Of a stretch of DNA of 64,000 bases, positions 1 through 9,808 are shown one piece after another. Under the pieces are notes generated by a model, which saw only the letters and a program-made list of their open reading frames with translations, was not told the DNA's origin and made no database searches. The position numbers were made by a program, and so were the translations under genes. The stretch is taken from NCBI RefSeq assembly GCF_914271545.1, contig NZ_CAJZAH010000003.1, positions 1 to 64,000 on the forward strand, given 5' to 3'. The stretch is from Cupriavidus respiraculi. GTDB taxonomy: Bacteria > Pseudomonadota > Gammaproteobacteria > Burkholderiales > Burkholderiaceae. The first letter of the stretch is position 1, and every line of letters starts with the position of its first letter.

Positions 1-107
1 ACCATAGCAAGTTGGAACCACCCCTTCCCATCCCGAACAGGACCGTGAAACGACTTCGCGCCGATGATAGTGCGGACTACCCGTGTGAAAGTAGGTCATC
101 GCCAGGC
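1..107 (+). rRNA. rrf: 5S ribosomal RNA, 5' end cut by the window edge
   Basis: The sequence is a nearly complete beta-proteobacterial 5S rRNA, with the conserved CCATCCCGAACAGG and GAAAGTAGGTCATCGCCAGG blocks. About ten bases of the 5' strand of helix I lie outside the window, so the 3' GCCAGGC has no visible partner. It marks the end of an rRNA operon whose 16S and 23S genes would lie to the left. Confidence 0.96.
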
Positions 108-120
108 TCTTCTTCCCAGA

Positions 121-155
121 ACACCCCAGCTCCCAAAGCTGGGGTGTTTTGCTTT
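121..155 (+). terminator. Rho-independent terminator of the rRNA operon
   Basis: An 11-bp perfect stem (ACACCCCAGCT at 121-131, AGCTGGGGTGT at 137-147) has a 5-nt loop and is followed by TTTGCTTT. It sits 13 bases after the 5S gene. Between here and the lipoprotein gene at 422 I see no further gene or convincing signal. Confidence 0.92.
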
Positions 156-421
156 GGGCGGTCGATTTGCGATTTGGTCGCGTCGCGCAGCCAACGCTAA
201 CCTGCATCATCCCTACAACAGAAAACCCTTGCAGATGCCGATATCGGGTCAGTCAGCATTCCTGCGGCGTGGCGTCTCTGCTATGTTTTCCGCAGGCATC
301 GAGGCTGGTTTCGAGGTCTGATGCGCACGCGGTTGGTCCCGCGTGTCGAGCCGCACTGTTGCAATAACACTAGCCGCGACGGCCAAGGCCGGCGGCACGG
401 ATTTTTGGCGTGGGAGGGGGA

Positions 422-1369
422 ATGGCCGCCATGTGGAGCCGCCCGGCGATGACCGGGCTGGGGGGCGCGCTTGCGTTGTCGGGTTGTGGGGTCTTGCCCC
501 CGGAGGCGCCGTCGGCAAGTCCCGTAACGGCGGCCTCGGTGCCGACGGTGTCGGTGTCGCCCATGGACTGCCGCAAGTTCGAGGCGCACCGCGCACGGCT
601 GGCGGCCCGCTCCGCGCCAGCGCCAATGGCGCCGGCGGCGAAGCCGGCTGCCTCGGTAGATGCCGAGGATACGGACGACGCCGAAGACGATGACGCCGCG
701 GGCCAAGCGGCGCTGATCCCGGCATTGGCGCATCCCCCGCTGTTCTCCACCACGAGAACGGGCCCGCTGCCCGAAGGCTGGCAGAGCTGGACCGTCAATC
801 GCACCAAGATCCCGACGCGCTATACCCTGACCGAAGTCGACCAGCGCCCGGTGCTGCACGCCATGGCGGAAAGCTCTGCGTCCGGCCTGTATGTGCCGCT
901 CGTCGGGCGCGAGGCCGGCATGCTGCGCTGGACCTGGAAGACGCGCGACATCATTCGCAACGCGGACAACGCGCAGGGACACCGCGAGGATGCGCCGCTA
1001 CGGCTGTTCGTGGCCTTCGATGGCGACAAGTCCACGCTGTCGCTGAAGGACCAGCTGATGTTCGAGATGGCGCGCCTCACGACGGGGCGCGACATGCCCT
1101 ATGCCACGCTGATGTACATCTGGGGCGGCCAGCGGGCGGAAGGCACCGTGCTACGCAATCCCCATACCGACCGCGTTCGCATGATCGTGGTCGACACCGG
1201 CACCAAGCACGCGAATCAGTGGCGCTGCCACGAGCGCGATCTGCGCGCCGATTACCGCAAGGCGTTCGGCAGCGATCCCGGCCAGCTGCTGGCGGTGGGC
1301 ATCATGACGGATACCGACAATACCAAGAGCCGCGCGGAAGCGTGGTACGGCGACATCGCGCTGGACTGA
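422..1369 (+). CDS. DUF3047 family lipoprotein
   Basis: A predicted lipoprotein of 315 residues. A signal peptide ends in a lipobox (LALSGC, lipid-carrying Cys about residue 22), followed by a Pro/Ala-rich linker with a strongly acidic run at about 79-91. The C-terminal two thirds resembles DUF3047, a family of unknown function; the stretches PEGWQSWTVNRTKIPTRYTL (from about 117) and MLRWTWKTRDI (from about 167) are typical. The start is uncertain: GGGAGG at 412-417 could serve the ATG at 422 or the one at 431, and a GTG at 410 is also in frame. The gene stands alone between the rRNA operon and a convergent gene 9 bases beyond its stop. No enzymatic residues can be assigned. Confidence 0.8.
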   Translation: MAAMWSRPAMTGLGGALALSGCGVLPPEAPSASPVTAASVPTVSVSPMDCRKFEAHRARLAARSAPAPMAPAAKPAASVDAEDTDDAEDDDAAGQAALIPALAHPPLFSTTRTGPLPEGWQSWTVNRTKIPTRYTLTEVDQRPVLHAMAESSASGLYVPLVGREAGMLRWTWKTRDIIRNADNAQGHREDAPLRLFVAFDGDKSTLSLKDQLMFEMARLTTGRDMPYATLMYIWGGQRAEGTVLRNPHTDRVRMIVVDTGTKHANQWRCHERDLRADYRKAFGSDPGQLLAVGIMTDTDNTKSRAEAWYGDIALD

Positions 1370-1378
1370 GGCGACTGC

Positions 1379-2422
1379 TCAGGCGCCCGCGGCGGGCGCC
1401 TCGTCCGTGTCGGTCAGCGCGAGCATGGCGAAAGAAGCGAGCCAGTGCGTGCCGACATAGTCGCCGGCGACCGCCTGCTGCAGCGATGCCGCCAGATGGT
1501 CCGCATGCGCCCGTGCCGCCAGCGCATGCAGGTCGGGCGGCAGCGAGGGCGCCAGCATCCGCCAGCACCAGGCTCGCGACAGGTTGAGCCCGTCCAGATG
1601 CGACAACTTCGGATCGCGGCGGTCGGCGACGCCCACCGGCATGAGCCAGCTGCCGAGGTCGGTCTCCGGCGGCGCGAACATTTCCCACCATTCGGCGAAG
1701 TCGCAGCCGTCCAGTATCCGGCGCATCAACACGGCCTCGACCATTCCGCCTGACAGAAACTCGTCGCCGCCCGGCTCGTAGCGCGCCGGGTAGCGCTGGT
1801 CGCGCCCGTACCAGCGATGCGCGCGGCGCGCGATGGCGCGCCGCAAGGTCAGATGCCGCTGCGCGCGCGCATAGCGATCCGCCATCACCAGGGCAAAGGC
1901 GCTGTTCGCGTGGGTGCCCGTGCGGATCGGAAAGTCGGCGATATCGAGATAGGCGACGAGCGACAGCGCGAGATGGTCGGCGAGCGGTGCAAGCGCGCTC
2001 GCCCAATCGCGTACCTGGGGATCGGCGCCGGGAAAGCTGAGCAACTCGGCCTGCAGGCGCAGCAGCCATGCCCAGCCATAGGGCCGCTCGAACGTGGCGG
2101 CGCCCGGGCGCTGGAAGTAGGCGAGTTCGGCGGCGATGGCGTCCGGGCGGAACTGCTCCGCGAGCGCGGCGCGGATCGCCGGACCTTCAGCCAGTTCTGG
2201 GCGGACGGTCAGCAGCCGCACCAGTAGCCAGTGCATATGCACGCTGGAATGCCAGTCGTAGCTGCCGCAGAACACGGGATGCAGGGTGCGGGGCGGGGCC
2301 AGGTCGTCCGGGCCCGTCATCAGGTGCTCGACCTTGTATGGGTAGGGGCGCGCGACGTTCTCCAGCGCGACCCGCGCAAACGCGCTGGCGGTGGCGGGGT
2401 CGATGACCGGTGCCGCCGCCAT
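1379..2422 (-). CDS. DUF2891 domain protein
   Basis: A 347-residue soluble protein with no signal peptide or membrane segment. It carries the DUF2891 hallmark HPVFCGSYDWHSSVHMHW at about residues 48-65, and a second conserved stretch around PIRTGTHANSAFAL in the middle. Related alpha/alpha-barrel-like proteins suggest a possible sugar-processing role, but no function is established. It starts 17 bases downstream of the M20D amidohydrolase stop on the same strand, so the two probably form an operon. No clear ribosome binding site precedes the chosen ATG, which was picked because the family normally begins shortly before the HPVF motif and is about this long. Confidence 0.8.
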   Translation of the reverse strand: MAAAPVIDPATASAFARVALENVARPYPYKVEHLMTGPDDLAPPRTLHPVFCGSYDWHSSVHMHWLLVRLLTVRPELAEGPAIRAALAEQFRPDAIAAELAYFQRPGAATFERPYGWAWLLRLQAELLSFPGADPQVRDWASALAPLADHLALSLVAYLDIADFPIRTGTHANSAFALVMADRYARAQRHLTLRRAIARRAHRWYGRDQRYPARYEPGGDEFLSGGMVEAVLMRRILDGCDFAEWWEMFAPPETDLGSWLMPVGVADRRDPKLSHLDGLNLSRAWCWRMLAPSLPPDLHALAARAHADHLAASLQQAVAGDYVGTHWLASFAMLALTDTDEAPAAGA

Positions 2423-2439
2423 CGGCCCGAGGGGCGCGT

Positions 2440-3636
2440 TCAGGCTGTCGGCGCCAGCCATTTTTCGACGAGCCGCACGAAGAACGTCGAGCCCACCGGC
2501 AGGATCTCGTCGTTGAAGTCGTAGCTCGGGTTGTGCAGCATGCACGGGCCCATGCCGTGGCCCGACTCGCGGTGCGCGCCTTCGCCGTTGCCGATGAACA
2601 GGTAGCAGCCCGGCTTCTCCAGCAGCATGAACGAAAAGTCCTCGGCGCCCATCGTCGGCTCGATGTTGGCGTCGACGTTGTCCGGACCCACCAGCTCGCC
2701 GGCCACGCCGATCGCGAACGCCGCCTCGCTGACGGAGTTGACCGTGGGCGGGTAGTTGCGATGGAAGGTGAAATCGACCGTGCAGTCGAATGCCGAGGCG
2801 ACTGCTCGCGAGACTTCCTCCAGGCGCCTTTCGATCAGGTCCAGCACCGGCAGCGTGAAGGTGCGCACCGTGCCGCCGATCCACGCCTCGTCGGGCACGA
2901 TATTGGTGGCGTCGCCCGCGTGGAACTGGGTCACCGAAATCACGCCCGTATCGATCGGCCGCTTGTTGCGGGTGATGATGCCCTGCAGCGCCGAGACGAT
3001 CTGCGCCGCGGTAAAGACCGGGTCGTTGCCGTTATGCGGCATCGCGGCGTGCGCGCCCTTGCCCCGCACGACGATGCGGAATTCGTTGCTCGAGGCCATC
3101 AGCGGGCCGGCGCGCGTGCCGAACGTGCCGGCGGGCATACCCGGCCAGTTGTGCATGCCGTAGACCGCGTCGCAGGGAAAGCGCTCGAACAGACCGTCCT
3201 TGATCATCTCGCGCGCGCCGCCACCGCCTTCCTCGGCCGGCTGGAAGATCAGGTTGACGGTGCCGTCGAAGCGGCGGTGCTCGGCCAGATACTTGGCGGC
3301 GCCGAGCAGCATCGCGGTATGGCCGTCGTGCCCGCAAGCGTGCATCTTGCCCTCGTGCTGCGAGCGGTGGCCGAAGGTATTGGCTTCCTGCAGCGGCAGC
3401 GCGTCCATGTCCGCGCGCAGGCCGATGCTGCGGCCGCTGTTGCCGTTGCGGATGACCCCGACCACGCCGGTCTTGCCCAGTCCCCGATGCACCTCGATGC
3501 CCCATTCCGCGAGATTGCGAGCGACCACGTCGGCGGTGCGCTCCTCATGGAAGCAAAGCTCGGGATGGGCGTGGATATCGCGGCGGATCGCGCGGATCTC
3601 GGCTTGCGCCGCGAGGATTTCGGGGATGAGCGTCAT
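2440..3636 (-). CDS. M20D family amidohydrolase (hippurate hydrolase/aminoacylase-like)
   Basis: A 398-residue metallohydrolase of the M20D family, which cleaves N-acyl amino acids or related amides in the cytoplasm. The family pattern is complete: HPEL (24-27), GLRADMDALPL (72-82), the metal-binding HACGHDGHTAML (99-110), FQPAEEGGGGA (131-141), the His of YGMHNWPG (159-166), and MGAEDFSFML followed by the C-terminal HNPSYDFND, which supplies the last metal ligand. The dimerisation (lid) domain lies in the middle. The substrate cannot be read from sequence. It diverges from the peptide importer at 3943-9757, so a role in breaking down imported acylated peptides or amino acids is plausible but inferred. 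Confidence 0.9.
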   Translation of the reverse strand: MTLIPEILAAQAEIRAIRRDIHAHPELCFHEERTADVVARNLAEWGIEVHRGLGKTGVVGVIRNGNSGRSIGLRADMDALPLQEANTFGHRSQHEGKMHACGHDGHTAMLLGAAKYLAEHRRFDGTVNLIFQPAEEGGGGAREMIKDGLFERFPCDAVYGMHNWPGMPAGTFGTRAGPLMASSNEFRIVVRGKGAHAAMPHNGNDPVFTAAQIVSALQGIITRNKRPIDTGVISVTQFHAGDATNIVPDEAWIGGTVRTFTLPVLDLIERRLEEVSRAVASAFDCTVDFTFHRNYPPTVNSVSEAAFAIGVAGELVGPDNVDANIEPTMGAEDFSFMLLEKPGCYLFIGNGEGAHRESGHGMGPCMLHNPSYDFNDEILPVGSTFFVRLVEKWLAPTA

Positions 3637-3942
3637 GGTGGCCGGTGGGGCGGTGAAATATCCGGATCATACGACGCCCATCGGCAAAGCGCCAAAGCCG
3701 CCGCCCGCTATCCGCGTTGGCTATCGCACGGGCACGGCCCCGTACCTCGGGTAAGCCCTTGGAATGGGTTTCCCCGCATTGCCGGCAATCACGGATTGCT
3801 GGAACAGTTCATGCTTACAGTAGCGCGCCAGCCGGCCTCTGCCGGCCTTTCCGTGCCTCTGCACCAAAATGCGGCGTTGCATATTGCGCGTCTTCGCGGC
3901 CGCTCGTTATAATTCGCCCACTTTTTCCGGGAGATTCGCTCG
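3637..3942. other. Divergent intergenic region, amidohydrolase / peptide importer
   Basis: These 306 bases contain no plausible gene. They hold the promoter at 3884-3913 for the rightward importer and a 12-bp perfect palindrome, ATTGCCGGCAAT, at 3778-3789 that could be a regulator site. No leftward promoter for the amidohydrolase was convincing. Confidence 0.6.
3884..3913 (+). promoter_or_regulatory. Sigma-70-type promoter of the peptide ABC operon
   Basis: TTGCGC at 3884-3889, an 18-bp spacer and a perfect TATAAT at 3908-3913. Transcription would begin about 20 bases before the CCGGGAGA ribosome binding site of the binding-protein gene. Confidence 0.7.
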
Positions 3943-5529
3943 ATGTCCCTTCGCAACTACAAGAAGGCGTTTGGTGCTGCCCTGGTGACCGGAGCCATCA
4001 GCTTCGGCTTCGCCGGCCACGCGCAGGCAGTCGATCTCAAGTTGGCCATGAGTTCGCCGCCGACGTCCATGGACCCGCATTTCTATAACCTGTTTTCGAA
4101 CATCAATGTCTCGGAGCACGTGTTCGATTCGCTGGTGAAGATGGATGCCGACAGCCGCATCATCCCGGGCTTGGCGGAGTCGTGGAAGCTGGTCAACGAG
4201 ACCACGTGGGAATTCAAGATCCGCAAGGGCGTCAAGTTCCACGACGGCAGCGAGCTGACCACCGACGACATCGTCTGGTCGCTGGAGCGCCCCGCGACCA
4301 TCGTCAACAGCCCGGGCAAGTTCGACGTCTACACCAAGGCGATCACGGGCAAGAAGGTGGTCGACAAGTACACGATCCAGCTGATCACCAGCCAGCCCTA
4401 TCCGCTGATGCTCAACGACCTGACGTCGATCTTCGTCGTGCAGAAGAAGGCCACGCAGGGCCTGTCGTCGGAGGACTTCGCGCAGGGCAAGGGCATGGTC
4501 GGCACCGGCCCGTTCAAGTTCGTCTCGTATGCGCGCGACGACCGGGTCGAGCTCACGCGCAACAACGACTACTGGGGGCCGAAGCCGGCCTGGGACAAGG
4601 TCACGCTGCGCTTCATCCCGAACCCGGCCACCCGCATGGCGGCGCTGCTGTCGGGCGACGTGCAGGCGATCGAGAATGTGCCGACGCCGGACCTGCCCGC
4701 CGTGCGCAAGAACGAGAAGCTGGCGTTCTTCTCCAAGATCTCGCACCGCGTGATCTACCTGTATTTCGATGCCAAACGCGACAAGTCGCCGTACGTCACC
4801 ACCAAGGACGGCCAGCCGATGGACAAGAACCCGCTGAAGGACGCGCGCGTGCGCAATGCCATCAGCATGGCCATCAACCGCCAGGGCATCAAGGACCGGC
4901 TGATGGAGGGCCTGTCCGAGCCCACCAACAACCTGGTGCCGGCCACGCTGTTCGGCCACAACCCGAACCTGAAGACGGTCAAGTACGATCCCGAGGGCGC
5001 CAAGAAGCTGCTGGCCGAGGCGGGCTACGCGAACGGCTTCGGTGTCACGCTGCATACGCCGAACAATCGCTACGTCAACGACGAGAAGATCGCGCAGACC
5101 ATCGCGCAGAATCTGACGCGCATCGGTATCGCGACCAAGGTCGAAGGCATGCCGATGGCGACGTACTCGTCCAAGGGCATCAAGCACGAGTGGTCGTTCG
5201 GCCTGCTCGGCTGGGGTGCGCAGACCGGCGAGGTCAGCTCGCCGCTGCGCGCGCTGCTGGCCTGCGAGGACGCGAAGAAGGGCTTCGGCACCACCAACTG
5301 GGGCGAGTACTGCAATCCGAAGATGGACGAGGTACTGGAGAAGGCGCTGCGCACCGTGGATGACGGCGAGCGCTCGAAGCTGCTGCAGGAAGCGACCGCG
5401 ATCGCCATCAACGACGGCGGCATCATTCCGATCCACCAGCAGGTCACGACGTGGGCCACGCAGAAGGGCATCACCTACGTGCCGCGTACCGACGAACGGA
5501 CCTACGCGCACAACTTCAAGCCGCAGTAA
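3943..5529 (+). CDS. Peptide ABC transporter substrate-binding protein (SBP family 5)
   Basis: A 528-residue periplasmic receptor. A Sec signal peptide of about 29 residues ends GHAQA before VDLKLAMSSPPTSMDPHFYN, the usual family-5 N-terminus. Downstream are family landmarks such as TTWEFKIRKGVKFHDG, GTGPFKFV and RVRNAISMAINR. It is related to the dipeptide (DppA), oligopeptide and glutathione (GsiB) receptors; which ligand it binds is not clear. It is the first gene of a five-gene importer operon with its own promoter, and a 222-bp gap separates it from the first permease. Such a gap usually lets the receptor be made in excess of the membrane parts. Confidence 0.92.
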   Translation: MSLRNYKKAFGAALVTGAISFGFAGHAQAVDLKLAMSSPPTSMDPHFYNLFSNINVSEHVFDSLVKMDADSRIIPGLAESWKLVNETTWEFKIRKGVKFHDGSELTTDDIVWSLERPATIVNSPGKFDVYTKAITGKKVVDKYTIQLITSQPYPLMLNDLTSIFVVQKKATQGLSSEDFAQGKGMVGTGPFKFVSYARDDRVELTRNNDYWGPKPAWDKVTLRFIPNPATRMAALLSGDVQAIENVPTPDLPAVRKNEKLAFFSKISHRVIYLYFDAKRDKSPYVTTKDGQPMDKNPLKDARVRNAISMAINRQGIKDRLMEGLSEPTNNLVPATLFGHNPNLKTVKYDPEGAKKLLAEAGYANGFGVTLHTPNNRYVNDEKIAQTIAQNLTRIGIATKVEGMPMATYSSKGIKHEWSFGLLGWGAQTGEVSSPLRALLACEDAKKGFGTTNWGEYCNPKMDEVLEKALRTVDDGERSKLLQEATAIAINDGGIIPIHQQVTTWATQKGITYVPRTDERTYAHNFKPQ

Positions 5530-5540
5530 GCCGACGCCAC

Positions 5541-5554
5541 GGGCCGCCCGGCCC
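5541..5554 (+). other. Small GC hairpin after the receptor gene
   Basis: GGGCCG-CC-CGGCCC forms a 6-bp stem 11 bases after the receptor stop, with no T-run. It could stabilise the upstream mRNA or partly attenuate transcription into the permease genes. The remaining bases up to 5751 show no other feature. Confidence 0.35.
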
Positions 5555-5751
5555 GGCGCGGAAGCCGAAGGCGCAGCAGTACCGGCGTGCGCGACCGTGG
5601 TCTGGCGGCCGCGCACGCCGGAGAACGACCCCCGGCGCGCCGCACCGGCGCGGGGGCCAGCCACAAGCCGATTGCCGATGCATGGCGCTGCGACCCTCCG
5701 CGATCCGGTGGCCGCGGCGGCAACCACCGGCGAAGGGAAAGCGTTTCACAC

Positions 5752-6729
5752 ATGCTGGTCTTTATCATCCGGCGCCTGATGCAGAGCGTGGTCGTGCTCT
5801 TCGTCATGTCGCTGCTGGTTTTTCTCGGCGTCTTCGCCATCGGCAACCCGGTCGACATCCTGATCAATCCGCAGGCCGACCAGGAAGACATCAAGCGCAC
5901 CATCGCGGCGCTCGGGCTCGACAAGCCCTTGTGGGAGCAATACTGGGTATTCCTCACCAACGCGCTGCAGGGCAATCTCGGCATTTCGTTCGCCCATGGC
6001 ACCCCCGCGCTGAAGCTGATCTTCGAGCGCATGCCGGCGACCATGGAGCTGGCGGTCACCGCCATCCTGCTGGCCATCGTGCTCGGCATCCCGCTGGGCC
6101 TGTGGGCCGGGCTGCGGCCCAACGGCGTGGCCGGCAAGTCGATCATGACCATCTCCATCCTCGGCTTCTCGCTGCCCACCTTCTGGGTCGGCCTGATGCT
6201 GATCATGGTGTTCGCGGTCCAGCTCGGCTGGCTGCCCTCCAACGGCCGCGGCCAGACCGTGCCGCTGCTCGGCATCCCGGTCAGCTTCCTGACCGTGGAC
6301 GGCATCCGCCACCTGGTGCTGCCGGCGGTCACGCTGTCGCTGCTCAACATCGCCATGGTGATCCGGCTCACGCGCGCCGGCACGCAGGAGGCGATGCTGC
6401 AGGACTATGTGAAGTTCGCGCGGGCCAAGGGCCTGTCGAACACGCGCATCGTCGGCGTGCATGTGCTCAAGAACATCCTGATCCCCATCGTCACGGTGAT
6501 CGCGCTGCAGTTCGGCTCGATCATCGCGTTCGCCATCGTGACCGAGTCGATCTTCGCCTGGCCCGGCATGGGCAAGCTCATCATCGACTCGATCCAGCTG
6601 CTGGACCGCCCGGTGATCGTGGCCTACCTGATGGTCATCGTGACGCTGTTCATCCTGATCAACCTGGTGGTCGACATCTTCTACAGCGTGCTCGACCCGC
6701 GCGTGCGCATCGCCGACAACAAGGGCTGA
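5752..6729 (+). CDS. Peptide ABC transporter permease (DppB/OppB type)
   Basis: A 325-residue inner-membrane permease. The first 30 residues form the characteristic N-terminal helix (MLVFIIRRLMQSVVVLFVMS), followed by about five more hydrophobic segments. The EAA loop that docks the ATPases is visible in the region EAMLQDYVKFARAKGLS. The ATG at 5752 gives the canonical DppB N-terminus; longer in-frame extensions upstream are proline- and arginine-rich and not credible. It pairs with the DppC-type permease starting 4 bases after its stop to form the translocation channel. Confidence 0.93.
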   Translation: MLVFIIRRLMQSVVVLFVMSLLVFLGVFAIGNPVDILINPQADQEDIKRTIAALGLDKPLWEQYWVFLTNALQGNLGISFAHGTPALKLIFERMPATMELAVTAILLAIVLGIPLGLWAGLRPNGVAGKSIMTISILGFSLPTFWVGLMLIMVFAVQLGWLPSNGRGQTVPLLGIPVSFLTVDGIRHLVLPAVTLSLLNIAMVIRLTRAGTQEAMLQDYVKFARAKGLSNTRIVGVHVLKNILIPIVTVIALQFGSIIAFAIVTESIFAWPGMGKLIIDSIQLLDRPVIVAYLMVIVTLFILINLVVDIFYSVLDPRVRIADNKG

Positions 6730-6733
6730 TCCC

Positions 6734-7651
6734 ATGACTATCGCCACCCCCACCGCCGCACCGGCGAAGGCCCGCGAGCAGACGCCGTTCCGCCGCTTCG
6801 CCGCCCAGTTCTTCGCCAGCAAGATCGCCGTCGCCGGCCTTGCCGTGCTGGTCACCATCATCCTGATCGCGCTGCTGGCGCCCTGGCTCTCGCCGCAGAA
6901 CCCGTACGACCTCGCCACGCTGGACGTGCTCGACGCGCGCCTCGCGCCGGGCGAAAAGTCCGACACCGGCATGACCTTCATTCTCGGCTCCGACGAGCAG
7001 GGGCGCGACATCCTGTCGGCCGTGATGTACGGCCTGCGCATCAGTATCGGCGTGGGGGTGGTCAGCACCATCATCGCGCTGCTGCTGGGCGCCACGCTGG
7101 GCCTGATCGCCGGCTTCGTCGGCGGCCGCGTCGAGGCCATCATCATGCGCATCGCCGACCTGCAGCTATCGTTCCCGCCCATCCTGCTGGCGCTGATCCT
7201 GCTCGCGTTCCTGCGCCCGGGCATCGGCAATATCGTGATCGCGCTGGTGGCGGTGCAGTGGGCCTACTACGCGCGCACCACGCGCAGCGCCGCGCTGGTC
7301 GAGCGCCGCAAGGAATATATCGAGGCCGCGACCTGCCTGGGCCTGCCGCCGGGGCGCATCATGTTCCGCCACCTGCTGCCGAACTGCCTGCCGCCGCTGA
7401 TCGTGATCGCGGCCCTGCAGGTGGCGTCCGCCATCACGCTGGAAGCGACGCTGTCCTTCCTGGGCCTGGGCGTGCCGATCACCGAGCCGTCGCTGGGCTC
7501 GCTGATTTCCAACGGCCAGCAGTACATGCTCTCGGGCAAGTACTGGATCAGTTTCTTCCCCGGCATCGCCCTGGTGGTGACCATCGTGGCCATGAACCTG
7601 GTGGCCGACCAGTTGCGCGACGTGCTGAACCCGCGCCTCCAGACGCAATAA
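6734..7651 (+). CDS. Peptide ABC transporter permease (DppC/OppC type)
   Basis: A 305-residue second channel subunit. It has the extended N-terminus (residues 1-25) typical of DppC proteins, a first membrane helix at about 30-52, then SDEQGRDILSAVMYGLRISI, a hallmark of the family, and the EAA loop with the pattern EAATCLGLPPGRIMFRHLLP. It begins 4 bases after the upstream permease and ends 10 bases before the first ATPase. Confidence 0.93.
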   Translation: MTIATPTAAPAKAREQTPFRRFAAQFFASKIAVAGLAVLVTIILIALLAPWLSPQNPYDLATLDVLDARLAPGEKSDTGMTFILGSDEQGRDILSAVMYGLRISIGVGVVSTIIALLLGATLGLIAGFVGGRVEAIIMRIADLQLSFPPILLALILLAFLRPGIGNIVIALVAVQWAYYARTTRSAALVERRKEYIEAATCLGLPPGRIMFRHLLPNCLPPLIVIAALQVASAITLEATLSFLGLGVPITEPSLGSLISNGQQYMLSGKYWISFFPGIALVVTIVAMNLVADQLRDVLNPRLQTQ

Positions 7652-7661
7652 GGAGCGCCCC

Positions 7662-8671
<1,010 letters not shown>

Positions 8672-8675
<4 letters not shown>

Positions 8676-9757
8676 TCGGCACCAACGATAGCGCGCAAGT
8701 CATCGAGACCCGCCCCATGAACGAGAACCTTCCCCAGGGCGCCGCGGTGGCGGCCACGCCGGGCGCACCGCTGCTGGAGCTGCAGGGCGTGTCCAAGCGC
8801 TTCGTCAAGTCGCTGGACATGGCCGCCAGGATCGCCAACGTGTTCGGCGCGGGCGCGAAGGAGGAGGTGGTCCATGCGGTGGACCGCGTCGATCTGTCGA
8901 TCCAGGCCGGCGAGGTAGTGGGCCTGGTGGGCGAGTCCGGCTGCGGGAAGTCCACGCTGGGCCGCATGGCGGTGGGCCTGCATTCGCTGACCGAAGGGTC
9001 GCGCCGGTGGAAGGGTGTGGACCTGGAGCGGCTGCCGCCGGACAAGAAGCGGGAAAAGCAGCTGGCGATCCAGATGATCTTCCAGGATCCCTACGCGTCG
9101 CTGAATCCGCGCCGCCGCGTGGTGGATATCGTCGGCGAGGCGCCGGTCGTGCATGGCATGGTGCCCGCGCGCGAACAGCAGGCCTATGTGGAGGACATGC
9201 TGGTGCGCGTGGGCATGGACCCCACGGTGCTGCGGCGCTTTCCGCATCAGTTCTCGGGTGGCCAGCGCGCGCGCATCGGCATCGCCCGCGCGCTGGCGGT
9301 CAAGCCGGAGTTCCTGGTCTGCGACGAATCGGTCGCGGCGCTGGACGTATCGATCCAGGCGCAGGTGCTGAACCTGTTCATGCGGCTGCGGCAGGACCTG
9401 AACCTGACGTATCTGTTCATCAGCCACGACCTGGGCGTGGTCAAGCACATCAGCGACCGCGTGGTGATCATGTACCTGGGCCGCGTGGTGGAATCGGCGC
9501 CGACCGAGGACGTGTTCGCGGCGCCCAACCATCCCTATACGCAGGCGCTGCTGGCCGAGGCTCCCAAGCTGGAAGTGGGCCGCAAGACCTATGTGGCGAT
9601 CAAGGGCGAGATTCCCTCGCCGCTGCATCCCCCGTCGGGCTGCCACTTCCATCCGCGCTGTCCGTACGCGATGGAGCGCTGCCGCGTCGAGCAGCCGGCG
9701 CTGAAGGAAATCGCGCCGCTGCGCTATTCCGCCTGCCATCTGAACGACCAGGCCTAG
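8672..9757 (+). CDS. Peptide ABC transporter ATPase (DppF/OppF type)
   Basis: A 361-residue second ATPase, expected to form a heterodimer with the upstream one. Motifs: Walker A GESGCGKST (87-95), FQDPYASLNPR in the Q-loop, signature FSGGQRARI, Walker B FLVCDE followed by SVAALDVSIQAQ (most relatives have EP where this has ES, a mild difference that leaves the catalytic Glu), and a C-terminal Cys-rich extension (GCHFHPRCPYAMERC). The overlap start at 8672 adds about 15 residues compared with a possible ATG at 8717. Last gene of the importer operon. Confidence 0.92.
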
Positions 9758-9766
9758 CCTCGCGAA

Positions 9767-9788
9767 GGGGGCCGGCATGCCGGCCCCC
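9767..9788. terminator. Symmetric hairpin between convergent genes
   Basis: GGGGGCCGGC-AT-GCCGGCCCCC is a perfect 22-base palindrome 9 bases after the importer operon and 20 bases beyond the stop of the leftward receptor gene. It lacks a long T-run on either side, so it may work as a weak bidirectional terminator or as a 3' mRNA stabiliser. Confidence 0.6.
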
Positions 9789-9808
9789 GGTTGCTTCCGG
9801 CTCCGCGC

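Noticed and set aside
3778-3789. Palindrome ATTGCCGGCAAT as a defined operator.
   Set aside because: A single 12-bp GC-rich palindrome is likely enough by chance here, and no regulator gene is adjacent; kept only as a remark.
9376-9400. Altered Walker B context (CDES instead of CDEP) in the second importer ATPase as a sign of inactivation.
   Set aside because: The catalytic Glu, Walker A, signature and switch residues are intact, and the following residue tolerates change in ABC proteins.
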